Below, one piece after another: positions 1-9,532 of a stretch of 64,000 nucleotides of DNA (position 1 is its first letter; every line of letters begins with the position of its first letter). Origin of the DNA: Sycon ciliatum (lineage: Eukaryota > Porifera > Calcarea > Leucosolenida > Sycettidae); contig NC_088649.1 in NCBI RefSeq assembly GCF_964019385.1, positions 18,852,615 through 18,916,614 of the forward strand, read 5' to 3'. The notes below the pieces were generated by a model, which was not told where the DNA came from, did not search any database, and saw only the letters and a program-made list of their open reading frames with translations. Made by a program: the position numbers and the translations under genes.

Positions 1-540
1 AAAAAGGAGAAGTGCTGCGACGGCAAACTCGTACACCCCTTCCTGCTGTGCATACAGTACGGAGAATGGATGAGGTCAATGACCATCTTGCACGCATTTT
101 TGTTGCATGGAAATCATACGCATACAAATTTCTCGTAGCAAGTCCATATACAGCAGACCGTGGTGTTTTCCGCTGAAGCGAATCCGCAGAAGCGACAGTC
201 TCGCTTCGAAAATGTTGGAAGAAGCGGATTGGAGTTTCCGCTGAAGAGGAAGTTCCGCTTTTCGCAGTTGCCATGCAATTTTTCGCTCCTGCCACCTCGC
301 TTCAGCGTATACGCTACTTTCGAGTGCATGTTTGACCGGGCCATATATAAACAGCGAAAAGTTGCGAAAAAAGTGGCGAGCATCTTTGGAAAAGTGCTAA
401 TTATATGGCCCTAATTATGGGGGAGCGGGGGGGGGGGGTGTTGAAGTTGATGCAAGTCTCAAGCAGTGGAATAGCGTTAAAAAACATAATTATTTTCATA
501 CAACCTACATGCATACGTACATACACGCATACGTACATAC
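1..540. other. No gene recognised; short tandem repeat at its right end
   Basis: I see no convincing exon here. Short open frames exist on both strands between 114 and 414, but their sequence is a patchwork of TTCCGCT/GCGAAG words without a recognisable domain. From about 508 to 557 a 16-base unit (CGCATACGTACATACA) is repeated about three times. It lies next to the 3' end of the LINE fragment that follows. Confidence 0.4.
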
Positions 541-559
541 ACGCATACGTACATACATT

Positions 560-905
560 AATTTTCGGGGGTAACTGCCTCTTTTACGGGCAAAATAAAG
601 TCATGTAGACGTGAAAAAATTGAGATACCATGAAAGGTCAAATACAATTTTATTCAAGTACAATACATTGGGAAACTCCAAGAAATTCCATGTAAAACAG
701 ACGAAATTCAGTTCTTATGCCTACCCCAGCACCATCCTGCGTCGACAGGCCTGTCAGGCGCCTTCTAGACCCGCGTAGCCGGAGGTCGACTGCATGGATC
801 ACTGCAAATTGGCTGCGAACTCGCACCCAAGCCATGATGATTGAAAATGGCTTGTCCCACTTGAGGGCGAGGCGACCAGCAAGTCGCTTCTGATAGCTGG
901 CATAC
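560..905 (-). mobile_element. 3' end of a LINE with restriction-like endonuclease
   Basis: The minus strand encodes YQKRLAGRLALKWDKPFSII and, further on, RSQFAVIHAVDLRLRGSRR. The same C-terminal block closes the longer LINE copies at 10356-11281 and 42278-43158. In those copies it follows a CCHC finger and a restriction-like endonuclease, so this is the 5'-truncated tail of the same lineage. The sequence near 575 (CTCTTTTACGGGCAAA, plus strand) matches the 3' UTR of the other copies. Fragment only; not functional. Confidence 0.65.
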
Positions 906-982
906 ATACACACATACATGGCGTACATACATGCAGACATGCATCCAGACAAACAGACGGGTCTACTTTACGCCACACTTAC

Positions 983-1117
983 CACTCGGTCGGCCATGGA
1001 TATTTCGTCGCGAGTGTTCGCGTACTCCGTGTTTTGGACAATGGTCAAGATGTCCTCGGTCGAGATTGGCATACCATCTGTTGACGTGTACACCAATTGT
1101 CTCGGTAAGAATGTCTT
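983..1117 (-). CDS. Internal exon of the Ig-repeat gene (possible GAIN-like region)
   Basis: A 135-bp exon on the minus strand, phase 0 at both ends. It is preceded by a strong pyrimidine tract and CTACAG and followed by the donor GTAAGTGTG. Its 45 codons read KTFLPRQLVYTSTDG, MPISTEDILTIVQNTEYA, NTRDEISMADRV. Its start phase matches the end phase of the exon at 2175-2250. The pattern of a polar loop, then STEDILTIVQNT, then a helix resembles the lead-in to the GAIN domain of adhesion GPCRs, but no cysteine or GPS motif is visible and the gene leaves the window here. I am confident it is an exon and unsure of the domain. Confidence 0.6.
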
Positions 1118-1254
1118 CTGTAGAATATAAAAATTGAGGAGAGAAGAGGAAAACAAAGAACAGAACAGGGCATAAGTTATGAGTCTGAGTTCACCAACTA
1201 GACCAGACGTTGAACAGTAAGAGGAGTACAATTTAGAATAAAACTCACAACGAG

Positions 1255-1779
1255 TATATGTACTGAGAAAGTCACTGGTGAAAGTATGTCTTTTTTAGGA
1301 TTAAAACAATGATACCGATAACTCGCATACGATCGTTAAGAGTGCAATCGATAAGGGTCAGTGTTCAAAACGAGTGCTAAAGATCTTTATGCATGTATAT
1401 CAGTGACAGTATTCTAGCCCTTGCACTCCATCCGACAGTGGATACAAGAACAGTTATGTATTGTACTTGCAAGCGCAGTAAAATTGATTTGTGGCTTTGA
1501 AAGAGATTGGGAGAGACGACTTTGTCTTTTCGGTTCATTTGTGGGAGAGGTCGGACGTAAGAGCAGTGGCCAGAGGGCGATGACAAAATTATTCACTCTA
1601 GAAACAATATTGAAAATTTCTAGTTCATGTCCAGATGTCTACAGTTGTCAACAGTGCACAGCCACAAACGTCTAACGTAGCAAAGGTATCGTGGAATTTC
1701 TTCAATCGATAAAACCAATATATCGATCGTAAATGATGTTGGTTGACCGTTAGGAGTTATTGAATGGTCGTTTCAGCCC
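1255..1779. mobile_element. Possible hAT-type remnant, one terminus visible
   Basis: The stretch ends at about 1779 with TTTCAGCCCTAG, which read on the minus strand is CTAGGGCTGAAACGACC. This resembles a terminus seen in hAT elements, and a related terminus occurs at 6289. Several ATCGAT words lie inside. No matching left end or target duplication was found, so the extent is uncertain. Confidence 0.35.
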
Positions 1780-2174
1780 TAGTTTTTTCTCGCGCGGAAG
1801 CCGCACTGGAATGTACATGCAAGGCGCACCCAGATGTTTTCGTCACGAAGAACAGACATCCACCCTGCATGTCACCATTCATTTTACCATCGTAGTGTAA
1901 GCCACACTGACTTTTTTCTGGGTGGCTTAGGAGTGTTTCAAGTGCAACTCTATACAAATAATCTCAAGTGATGATGTAATCACCCACTCCATGCAAAGCA
2001 TTTACAGCCATGATGTGATCAGATGATCTGCAGCGTGTGCTCAGCATCCAGCAACAGCATCCTACTAGCATCCTACTAGCACTGCGTTGTCGTCACAACT
2101 GCAGATCAACACAAACTGCTTCGACCCAGCATCCTTGTCGGGAACGAAGCACAGAAAGCCACGTCCTGACTCAC
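1780..2174. other. Intronic sequence without recognised features
   Basis: It lies in the intron between the exons at 2175-2250 and 983-1117. The only structure noticed is a short direct duplication (CATCCTACTAG) near 2060-2080. Confidence 0.4.
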
Positions 2175-2250
2175 CATAATATTAGGTGACATCACCGCCT
2201 TGGTGGGGAAGATCTTTTCGAATGCCACATCATCCAAGGTACCAGAAGAC
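2175..2250 (-). CDS. Short internal exon of the Ig-repeat gene
   Basis: A 76-bp exon on the minus strand with acceptor CATATTAG and donor GTGAGT. It enters in phase 2 and leaves in phase 0, giving SSGTLDDVAFEKIF and PTKAVMSPNIM. The phases fit the exon upstream (3356-3500, ending in phase 2) and downstream (983-1117, starting in phase 0). That three-way fit is the main evidence that it is real. No domain is recognised. Confidence 0.55.
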
Positions 2251-2659
2251 CTAATATGGGACACGAGAACATGCACCAAAAAGAAGCAAACAACATATAC
2301 AATGTCTGTATCTGGTGAAGGCAGTTTGCCAAAACGTTGTAATATTATATAATGAGTGGAATTAGTGCTGTCACAGTTGTCACCCATTTACCTTCCTTCT
2401 CACCTTTTTACCTTCTGACCGTCTCACCCTCCTTCTCACAATATTCACACCTATCTGATATATACAAGCGCTGAGCAGGATCCTGCTCAGCCTCTTTCTT
2501 CAAATGTCAACTTCGACCTGTTACAAGTGCAGTGTGTGGGCTCTACTCTTAGCTGTATTTGAAACTGCAGTTTCATATACAGTTGAAGAAACGTGCTTAT
2601 AATCTTATTGTTTGCAATGGAATTTTAGTCGCATTGGATAACAAGTTCCTTGCCCAGTT

Positions 2660-2935
2660 TTAGGTTCTTGTCATGCTTTTGTCCGGTGTATTCACTGACT
2701 GCGAAACAGAGCCGGTGGAACCAGTGTGGTTGGTTAGGCCATACCCGGACCAAGTCTCCGCTCAGCGACGGGTGTTAGCTGGTAAGAGGCTTGTGTTTAC
2801 TCGCCACATCATACACGACAGTAAGACTGGCAGCGGTGCAGCGGGACAAGTCAAAAAACTGATTGCGCCAGTCAGGTTAAGTGTGCGCCTTGATGTGACT
2901 GGGGTCAAATCATTCTACAGACCAACATGACAGGA
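2660..2935 (+). other. Unresolved open stretch, possibly a decayed exon
   Basis: A plus-strand frame reads VFTDCETEPVEPVWLVRP and runs to a GTAAGAGG donor-like site near 2781. It could equally be intronic sequence of the minus-strand Ig gene. No family is recognised and no matching exon was found nearby. Confidence 0.15.
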
Positions 2936-2999
2936 CACGCACACGCATGCACAAGTTCAGAGCATCATGTACAACTTTAGCTCTGTGGACGTCTGGCTG

Positions 3000-3330
3000 G
3001 CAACTGACTCACCAAATCAGATACATACAAGAACACACACGAACACATGCACACACATCGCGCGCCCACATACACACACACACACACACACACCTGACCT
3101 TGACCTTTGACCTTTGACGCCCATCGCCGGAGGCGATGATAGCAATGCTACGGCAGAAGCCATAGCAACTTGTGCTGGGATTGCACCATTCAACAGCTTG
3201 CAAGGCTGAAGAATTGACCGTCACTATTCAGCCTGGTCTACACCATACAGCTATTTGAAGTGATTTTTCTGGCCAGTGAATCCCCACACACACACACACA
3301 CACACACTCACACAAACACACCGATGCACA
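3000..3330. repeat. CA microsatellites around a dispersed 165-bp module
   Basis: CA runs at about 3020-3095 and 3285-3330 flank a unique-looking module at 3118-3284. That module recurs at 25247-25413, again between CA runs. Its plus strand reads GDDSNATAEAIATCAGIAPF here and GDDSDATAEDIAACAGIAPF in the other copy. It could be a transposon remnant or a fragment of a duplicated exon. Confidence 0.5.
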
Positions 3331-3355
3331 ACAAACCGTGCACACAGCTACGTAC

Positions 3356-3500
3356 GCTGTTAGCTCTATGGACGTCTGGCAGGCGGCTGACTCTCCAACC
3401 AGAGTGGCTGAATGCTGCAGTGAGAGAATGGTGGGAGCAAGCTGGTTCTCGCGGTACATTGTTCGGAACACCGTGCCACTTCCATCCAGTAACAGAACAT
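3356..3500 (-). CDS. Internal exon of the Ig-repeat gene after the last Ig domain
   Basis: A 145-bp exon on the minus strand. The acceptor is TGCCCTTCAG and the donor GTACGTAG. It enters in phase 1 and leaves in phase 2. It reads VLLLDGSGTVFRTMYREN, QLAPTILSLQHSATLVG, ESAACQTSIELT. The entry phase fits the phase-1 end of the Ig exon at 4037-4339 (the junction codon is GAT, Asp), and the exit phase fits the phase-2 start of 2175-2250 (junction codon GCG, Ala). The length is exactly 2 + 47x3 + 2. No domain is recognised. Confidence 0.55.
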
Positions 3501-3569
3501 CTGAAGGGCAAAACCATGAAAGCAAGAGAAACTGTATCATCCGAATCCACACAGTCAATCATACATAAT

Positions 3570-3800
3570 TATTAAAGCCAGATTTATTCCTGTAGAAGCC
3601 GATGTGCGGGCTAGGCTTCTTCTCACATCAAGCTTCCATTCAAACCAGGCATTTCTACGTACACCAACACTATAATCAGGCGCCATCTGCCGACAGTGAA
3701 ACTTGAAAATCAAGCTTCTATTCAAAACAGACTTCTTTATGAGATAGGCTCTAATACAAGTCACTACGGAGTGCAATGAGTTTTTAACACCCTGATATAC
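3570..3800. repeat. Left-hand copy of the module that flanks each Ig-A exon
   Basis: This block (from TTTATTCCTGTAGAAGCCGA to the AATACAAGTCACTACGG region) recurs at 7760-8110 and 14090-14410. Each time it lies just 3' (minus strand) of a type-A Ig exon. The other two copies contain an extra roughly 100-bp insert near 7850 and 14175 that is absent here. The module therefore belongs to the duplicated unit. Confidence 0.65.
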
Positions 3801-3804
3801 AAAT

Positions 3805-4001
3805 CAGGGGCGTCGGAAGGTATTTTAGTGTGGTACGGTCAGCTATCTGAAGTACAATTTACTCGTTGGGGAGTGGCAGCTGAGCCGAAAATTTTGGAAA
3901 TTTAGATCCCAGATCAGTGTATTTTATCGATTCACGGTGTACCTGGGGCAAAAAGTGGTATGGTCAATACCGTAGTGACCGTACCGTGTCCGACGCCCCT
4001 G
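3805..4001. mobile_element. Small non-autonomous hAT-type element
   Basis: The ends are CAGGGGCGTCGGAAGG and, inverted, CCGACGCCCCTG. A second inverted pair (GGTACGGTCA / TGACCGTACC) lies inside. The CAGGGGCG start is typical of hAT termini. The flanks (ATACAAAT and CACATAAT) are only a weak match to an 8-bp target duplication. It lies 35 bp from the splice donor of the adjacent Ig exon. Confidence 0.6.
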
Positions 4002-4036
4002 CACATAATTATAGATTTTCTCTGTTTGGTACTTAC

Positions 4037-4339
4037 CAACAGCGATGTTGAAGGAACCGTTAACCTCTACTGTTCTGCTATCAAGAGTTACTCTGGTGCG
4101 GCAGACTGCCGGGCCTGCATGAAGGGCTGGGTCGGCCGTCTGGATCTGGAAACGAAAGGTAGTAGTCGGTGGCGCCCCACTGACAACGGAAATCGAAAAA
4201 GGTCCCACGACCATACCACTGCTCAGTACCACAACGACTTGATTCGACGCCGGTGGTGGATCGCTGCGGATGCGACACACGATTTCAATCCGTTCACCGG
4301 CGACTCCAGTGACGTCATTGACCGAGACCACGGGTGGGA
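4037..4339 (-). CDS. Type-A immunoglobulin-like domain exon, copy 1
   Basis: A 303-bp exon on the minus strand, phase 1 at both ends (acceptor CACGTTCAG, donor GTAAGTACC), encoding one Ig-like domain of about 100 residues. It opens with VPPVVSVNDVTGVAGERIEI and then the first Ig cysteine (IVCRIRSDPP). The second cysteine lies in HAGPAVCRTRVTLDS and the domain closes with NGSFNIAVG. The usual Ig core tryptophan is not evident, so this is a divergent Ig/I-set-like fold. It is closely similar to the exons at 8184-8492 and 14501-14809. The Ig fold and N-x-S site suggest an extracellular adhesion or recognition role. This is the most 3' Ig exon of the gene. Confidence 0.75.
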
Positions 4340-4349
4340 CTGAACGTGG

Positions 4350-4436
4350 AGCAGAAACACACACACACACGTGTGCACATACACGCGTGCATGCACACAT
4401 ACATACACACACGCATATATATATATACACACATAC
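4350..4436. repeat. CA/TA microsatellite beside Ig-A exon 1
   Basis: Mixed ACAC, CATA and TATA repeats. A CA-rich tract follows each type-A Ig exon on the plus strand, so the microsatellite is part of the duplicated unit. Confidence 0.8.
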
Positions 4437-5059
4437 GTTACGCAGAGCTCACTGACTTGTCAGTTTGAGCACTCTGGCAAGGTACGTTCGGGCCTGATTG
4501 GAAATTTTTATTTCCATTGCTATCAGGTTCGGCCTCATTTCCTCTGTGCTGCGCTGACGAGTTCAAAAAGAACGAAACAGCATGCTGTCCGCAGATTGAG
4601 TATTTCGCTCCTGCTCTTGTAGCAGTTGAGCACTCTTGCGTGGGGTAGTGCCTTTGCTGTTTGCGTTACGCAGAGCTCACTGACTTGTCAGTTTGAGCAC
4701 TCTGGCAAGGTACGTTCGGGCCTGATTGGAAATTTTTATTTCCATTGCTATCAGGTTCGGCCTCATTTCCTCTGTGCTGCGCTGACGAGTTCAAAAAGAA
4801 CGAAACAGCATGCTGTCCGCAGATTGAGTATTTCGCTCCTGCTCTTGTAGCAGTTGAGCACTCTTGCGTGGGGTAGTGCCTTTGCTGTTTGCGTTACGCA
4901 GAGCTCACTGACTTGTCAGTTTGAGCACTCTGGCAAGGTACGTTCGGGCCTGATTGGAAATTTTTATTTCCATTGCTATCAGGTTCGGCCTCATTTCCTC
5001 TGTGCTGCGCTGACGAGTTCAAAAAGAACGAAACAGCATGCTGTCCGCAGATTGAGTAT
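4436..5059. repeat. 228-bp tandem repeat, about 2.7 copies
   Basis: Units start near 4436, 4664 and 4892 and are almost identical over GTTACGCAGAGCTCACTGAC and onward; the third is partial. The array sits between two microsatellite tracts in the intron between Ig-A1 and Ig-B1. The Ig-A2/Ig-B2 intron lacks it. Diverged related sequence occurs at 34130-34400. Near-identity of the units implies recent expansion. Confidence 0.9.
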
Positions 5060-5088
5060 ATACACACATATACACATAGACACACATA

Positions 5089-5135
<47 letters not shown>

Positions 5136-5150
5136 AAAAAACATATTCAA
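5060..5150. repeat. CA microsatellite
   Basis: An almost uninterrupted (CA)n tract following the 228-bp array. Confidence 0.9.
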
Positions 5151-5428
5151 ACACAGAGTACCTAGCAATCAGTACCTTTACCGGCTGCAGAAAGCACCAA
5201 CCTTCACATCCAACAAAATTATCAAATTAAATTTTGTGGTTAACGTGAGATGGAATCTGATAGAATTTTCCGAAACCATGGGAACATCACCGCGGCTCAT
5301 GGATCAATGAGCCAGTGTAAAAATGGGTGAATATGTTAGTCCTGGGTTGGTTTGGGGTTACATGTACTGGCTATTGTTACTGCAGTTATGTGCATCATTC
5401 GCATAAGCTCTGTAGCACTACTGTGGTA

Positions 5429-5600
5429 CAGTCAGACCGTTATCCGGTCCTCTTTTATCCGGATCCCTTGCCAACGCGAAGAACATCGTTGGTTACCGAT
5501 TTACAGCACGTGACATGCATACATACAGTGCATGTAGGTGTGTTCGATTATCCGGTTCCCTCGCCTATCCGGATATTTTTCGTGGAAAACGGATTTGTGT
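5429..5600. mobile_element. Tigger/pogo-like terminal fragment
   Basis: It starts with TA then CAGTCAGACCGTTATCCGG, resembling Tigger-type termini, and contains several TTATCCGG words. A copy lies at the equivalent place near Ig-B2 (9269-9440), so it was already present when the unit duplicated. No opposite end is visible. Confidence 0.5.
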
Positions 5601-5693
5601 GGCTGTGCAAGGTCTGTTTGTACAGATGACCACAATACAGCTGATAGCATAACAAACCACTGTGCTGCATGTCATCATGGCATGACAACTCAC

Positions 5694-5984
5694 AGTCCGT
5701 CAGCAGAGTGCCGACGTCCGTTCCAGAAAGCTGATTGGCCGGGAGTGGTTGATCCAGCGTCACCCTACATGTGTAGGAACGGGACCTAGTCTGCATCATG
5801 GCCGTATCAACCAGCAGTGTGGACGTCGTAGCGTTGCTCGTGACGCCCACCGTGATCTCGGTTGAGGACAAGAACCATGAGAAGAGGAATGGTGGTGTAC
5901 CAGCTGTGGTGTCGCACACTAGTTCTGCAATAGTCCCATTTAGAACAGTTTGGGTGGGTGGGGTTATTCGAACCACGGGCATAA
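5694..5984 (-). CDS. Type-B immunoglobulin-like domain exon, copy 1
   Basis: A 291-bp exon on the minus strand, phase 1 at both ends (acceptor CTTCTGCAG, donor GTGAGTTG), encoding a 97-residue Ig domain with a classical core. It opens with MPVVRITPPTQTVLNG. The first cysteine is in AELVCDTTAG, the core tryptophan in FLFSWFLSS, and the second cysteine in the YTC motif of RSYTCRVTL. N-glycosylation sites are seen at NGT and NAT. It is nearly identical to the exon at 9533-9823. It lies between type-A exons, so the mature protein should alternate A and B domains. Confidence 0.8.
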
Positions 5985-6098
5985 CTGCAGAAGACAAACA
6001 AGACATACGATGGGTTCCATGTCCATTCTTAGTGTGTGTGGGGGGGGGGGGGGGGTGGGGGGCTTTACTCCATTGATCAAGTTAACGGTGATAAATAT

Positions 6099-6234
6099 GA
6101 TACTCCAGTGAGGTTTATACCCCAGTGAGGTTTATACTCCAGTGAGGTTTATACCCCAGTGAGGTTTATACTCCAGTGAGGTTTATACTCCAGTGAGGTT
6201 TATACTCCAGTGAGGTTTATACTCCAGTGAGGTT
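6099..6234. repeat. 17-bp minisatellite, about 8 copies
   Basis: The unit ATACTCCAGTGAGGTTT (with a CCCC variant) is repeated head to tail. The same word forms part of transposon-like ends at 14980-15015 and, inverted and diverged, 25866-25910. The minisatellite therefore seems to have grown out of a transposon terminus. Confidence 0.9.
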
Positions 6235-6288
6235 TACTATTTAATGAGTCTGCAGGGCAATGCTCCAGTGCAATCGAAGTTGCCTTTA

Positions 6289-6640
6289 GGGCTGAAACGA
6301 TTATATCGGTTATCCGTCTAATCGATCATTACAACGAAGCGATTTCGATTATGCTGTCTGTTTAGAGTAGACGATCCGAAAAATAAATAAATAATAAATA
6401 ATAAAGAAAAAACCTGCAGAAGATGTCCTGTACATGACTGACTGTATGTAGTAGGATACGATAAAGTTACGTACATTGCAGATGGACAGTGGATGTACAC
6501 GCGCAAGATACTTTGTCCTTTTCCGATTATCCGCACTTTTTCCGGTCTAGAAGGGCTGTTTGATAGTAAAAAAAAGTAATAATAAAAACTGACTGTCTGC
6601 ACCCGCACCTATCTAGGACGCAGTAATCGATATCATAATC
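6289..6640. mobile_element. Probable hAT-type remnant
   Basis: It begins TAGGGCTGAAACGATTATA, a terminus seen in hAT elements. The body is AT-rich with ATCGAT words. I could not identify the opposite end or an 8-bp target duplication. Confidence 0.35.
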
Positions 6641-6689
6641 AATAATAAAATCAATACAAGGGTAGGTTAATAACCCGCAGTTGAAAAGT

Positions 6690-7290
6690 GTAATCCTTTC
6701 ACCCCTAGACTTATCTTGATGATCTTTTAGTGTGATAAATGCTGCTGGCTTAGCCAGTACGTCCATCCTGTTGTGAAGATCTAGACCCTCAGCGATCTCC
6801 CTCGCCTCTCTGTTGCCTTCATCATTCACATTCTCAGGCGCGATCTGGTAGTTTTTGGTGAAATTCTCTCTCACCAGCTTGTTGTATTGATTTTTTAGAA
6901 CTGGGTACAAATTCCGAATTTTATAGGCTTTCACGATAATGTCCTTAGAATTTTTGATTGTTTTTGTGTCTTTTCTCATAGCGTCTTGGAGGCTGTCCGC
7001 TACGTAGCGGAAGCTGACCGTTTCAGCCACGCAAATGAGGTACTCTTCAAAGGCCTTCAGTTCATCGACTTGCGGAGGACATGTCCTGCTCTTGAAGCCG
7101 AAGCGTTCTGGTTGCTGCTCTTTGCGTTCCTCACCATTGAGGTAGAACAAGGCGGAACACTTTCATGCGCTTGATGACTTGCTCAATCCTGTCAATCAGA
7201 CATTTCCGGTACTGCTTGGGTGACGGTGGAGGGATGGTCTTCAGGGAATATCCCAGTTGTATTGACCTTGAAGCGACCATAGCTAGCTTG
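6690..7290 (-). mobile_element. Retroelement fragment with FITLKDH motif, copy 1
   Basis: The minus strand encodes an open stretch with YRKCLIDRIEQVIKRM, then FGFKSRTCPPQVDELKAFEE, KNQYNKLVRENFTKNY and AAFITLKDHQDKS. This motif order is familiar from the region before the RT catalytic core in a family of metazoan retroelements. The catalytic domain itself is missing. A second copy lies at 12765-13600 within the duplicated unit, so the insertion predates the duplication. I cannot say whether it is LINE- or Penelope-related. Confidence 0.5.
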
Positions 7291-7335
7291 CAGTGTAGGG
7301 GTAGAGTGCTCGACTGGGTAGAGCCAGGAGCGTGG

Positions 7336-7574
7336 ACAAATTCGTTCAACCCCGAGCTACAGAGAGTGCTCAATGTCAGAGACAGAGCTTAGTACATAGC
7401 AGACTGAGCGCACTTCTGGGCAGATCCGAGTATCAGTTGCCTGATCATTGCCTAGCGGCACGAAACTCAGAGTTACAACCAACCTGAACGTCTCCCGCTG
7501 AGTCTGCTATGTACTAAGCTCTGTCTCTGGCATTGAGCACTCTCTGCTGTTCGGGGATCAACGGATTTGTCAAC
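7336..7574. repeat. Inverted repeat, about 76-bp arms, copy 1
   Basis: The arms 7336-7411 and 7497-7574 are complementary (key words TCAATGTCAGAGACAGAGC and GCTCTGTCTCTGGCATTGA) with an 85-bp spacer. The equivalent structure at 13655-13899 belongs to the duplicated unit. It looks like a small foldback element. Confidence 0.75.
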
Positions 7575-7719
7575 TTCTATAATACATTGGTAACTTAAAA
7601 TTACAATACTGACATGAAAGCTACTATAATGTCGCTTATTAAGGGGCACCACGTCCACGATTCATGCCTGCTATGCTGCACCACTGCTTCGCATGTCATG
7701 ATTGGAAGCTGTGGCCTTA

Positions 7720-8110
7720 GTAAAAAAAAAAAAAAAAAAAGGCTAATGTATTGTCGCGTATTAAAGACGGACTTATTCCTGTAGAAGCCGATGTCAGTTC
7801 CCGGCTACTATTCACATCACACGTCTATTCAAACAAGGTATTTCTATGTGCAGTAAAACCTGGTTTAAGAGACCACCCCATGATGCAAGCAAAAGCGGTC
7901 CTTAAAGCAGGGTGGTCTTTAGAATCAGGTCCCACAGTGTCAAACAAGGCATTTCTATGTACGTCAACAGACTCAAGACTAAAACCAGGCTATCTCTCGA
8001 GTCGACAGTGAAACTTTAAAATCAGGCTTCTATTCAAAACAGGCTTCTATACGAGATAAGCTCTAATACAAGTCACTACAGTATAGAATGAGTCCTTTAA
8101 CAACCCGATA
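7720..8110. repeat. Duplicated module with poly-A and pogo-like insert, copy 2
   Basis: It opens with an A-run (7721-7740) and then repeats the module seen at 3570-3800. The extra insert at about 7850-7955 starts CAGTAAAACCTGG and contains GACCACC / GGTGGTC, like a small pogo/Tc1-type element. The copy at 3570-3800 lacks it and acts as an empty site. Confidence 0.6.
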
Positions 8111-8183
8111 TGAACATAGCTCTTTTCTCTGGGTGCTACTCACTACGGTATGTAACTAAAGAACAGTTTTAAGAGAGGCTCAC

Positions 8184-8492
8184 CGACGAGAACAGCAATG
8201 TTGAAGGAACCGTTAACCTCTTCTGTTCCGCTATCAAGAGTTACTCTGGTGCGGCAGACTGCCGGGCCTGCATGAAGGGCTGGGTTGGCCGTCAGGATCT
8301 GGAAAGTAAAGATAGTAGTGCGTGGCGTCCCACTGCCAAAGGAAATCGAAATAGGTCCCACCACCATACCGCTGCTCAATACCACAACACCTTGAGTCGC
8401 CGTCGGTGGTGGATCGCTGAGGACGCGACACACGATTTCAATTCGTTCACCGGCGACTCCAGTGACGTCATTGACCGAGACCACGGGTGGGA
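8184..8492 (-). CDS. Type-A immunoglobulin-like domain exon, copy 2
   Basis: A 309-bp exon, minus strand, phase 1 at both ends (donor GTGAGCC). The sequence follows copy 1 from PPVVSVNDVTGVAGERIEIV to NGSFNIAVLV, with a slightly longer end. The Ig cysteines are in IVCRVLSDPP and AVCRTRVTL. Differences from copy 1 are scattered (for example ISFGSGTPRTT in the middle), while copy 3 is closer. Its phase lets it splice to either type-B exon without changing the frame. Confidence 0.75.
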
Positions 8493-8509
8493 CTGAATAT
8501 GCGGCAAAA

Positions 8510-8618
8510 ACACCCACATACACACGTACATGCACATGATCCCATACACGCATACACAAACACAAACACACATACACAATCACACACAAAACAACACACA
8601 CACACACACACACCTCTT

Positions 8619-8652
<34 letters not shown>

Positions 8653-8695
8653 CTCTCACACACTCACACACACACACACCTCTCTCTCTTTCTCT

Positions 8696-8729
<34 letters not shown>

Positions 8730-8802
8730 CGCACACACATACAAACACAATCACACACAAAACGACACACACACACACACACACACGTATCTCTCTCTCT
8801 CT

Positions 8803-8845
<43 letters not shown>

Positions 8846-8885
8846 ACACCCCCCCCCCCCACACACACACACACAAAGACACATG
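8510..8885. repeat. Large CA/CT-rich microsatellite
   Basis: Long (CA)n runs are interspersed with (CT)n blocks and a poly-C run near 8845-8860. The open frames across it on both strands are repeat artefacts. Confidence 0.95.
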
Positions 8886-9157
8886 TGAAAACACATTCAA
8901 ATACAGAATACCTAGTGATCAGGAACTTTACCGGCTGCAGAAAGCACCAACCTTCACATCCAACAAATTATAAAATCGAATTCTAGGTTTCGGATTAGAC
9001 AGCATCAGGCAGAATTTCCGCAACCATGGGAACATCACCCCGGCTCAAGGATGAATGAGCCAGTAAAAAGATGGGTGAGTAGGTTAGTCTTGGGTAGGTT
9101 TCGGATTACATGTACGTGCTATTGTTACTGCAGGTGTGTGCATTTTTCGCATCTCGG

Positions 9158-9235
9158 GCACCCTGTAAGAAGACCTTAGGGTCTGTTGGAAATACCCAAG
9201 TAAAATAATAAAATACAATACAATACAACACAATT
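9158..9235 (+). mobile_element. LINE 3' tail
   Basis: It reads TAAGAAGACCTTAGGGTCTG and then an AATAAAATACAATAC tail. The same tail follows the LINE C-terminus at 33668-33960, so this is the 3' end of that LINE family, truncated almost to the tail. Confidence 0.6.
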
Positions 9236-9268
9236 CGCATAACCTCTGTAGCACTATTGTGGTACTGT

Positions 9269-9440
9269 CAGACCTCGCTTATCCGGTCCTCTTTTATCCA
9301 GATCCCTCGCCAACTGGAAGAAAATCTTTGGTTACCGATTAACAGCACGTGACATGCATACATACATTGCATGTAGGTGTGTTCGATTATCCGGTTCCCT
9401 AGCCTATTTGGATATTTTTCGTGGAAAACAGATGTGTGTG
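9269..9440. mobile_element. Tigger/pogo-like terminal fragment, copy 2
   Basis: It is the counterpart of 5429-5600 and begins CAGACCTCGCTTATCCGG. It sits at the same place relative to the type-B exon, so it is part of the duplicated unit. Confidence 0.5.
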
Positions 9441-9532
9441 GTTGTGCAATGTCTGTTTGTACAGATGACCACAATACAGCTGATAGCATAACAAACCACT
9501 GTGCTGCATGTCATCATGGCATGACAACTCAC

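Noticed and set aside
2673-2790. Plus-strand exon with donor GTAAGAGG
   Set aside because: No partner exon or domain was found on the plus strand, and the region lies within an intron of the minus-strand Ig gene; kept only as an unresolved feature.
4436-5165. Serially repeated ORFs as a repeat protein
   Set aside because: They are created by the 228-bp DNA tandem repeat, run into a CA tract and have no paralogue in the sister intron.
8510-8885. Long open frames on both strands (threonine/histidine-rich and cysteine/valine-rich)
   Set aside because: They are translations of CA/GT and CT microsatellites; the same applies at 24255-24650, 25440-25560 and 62955-63045.
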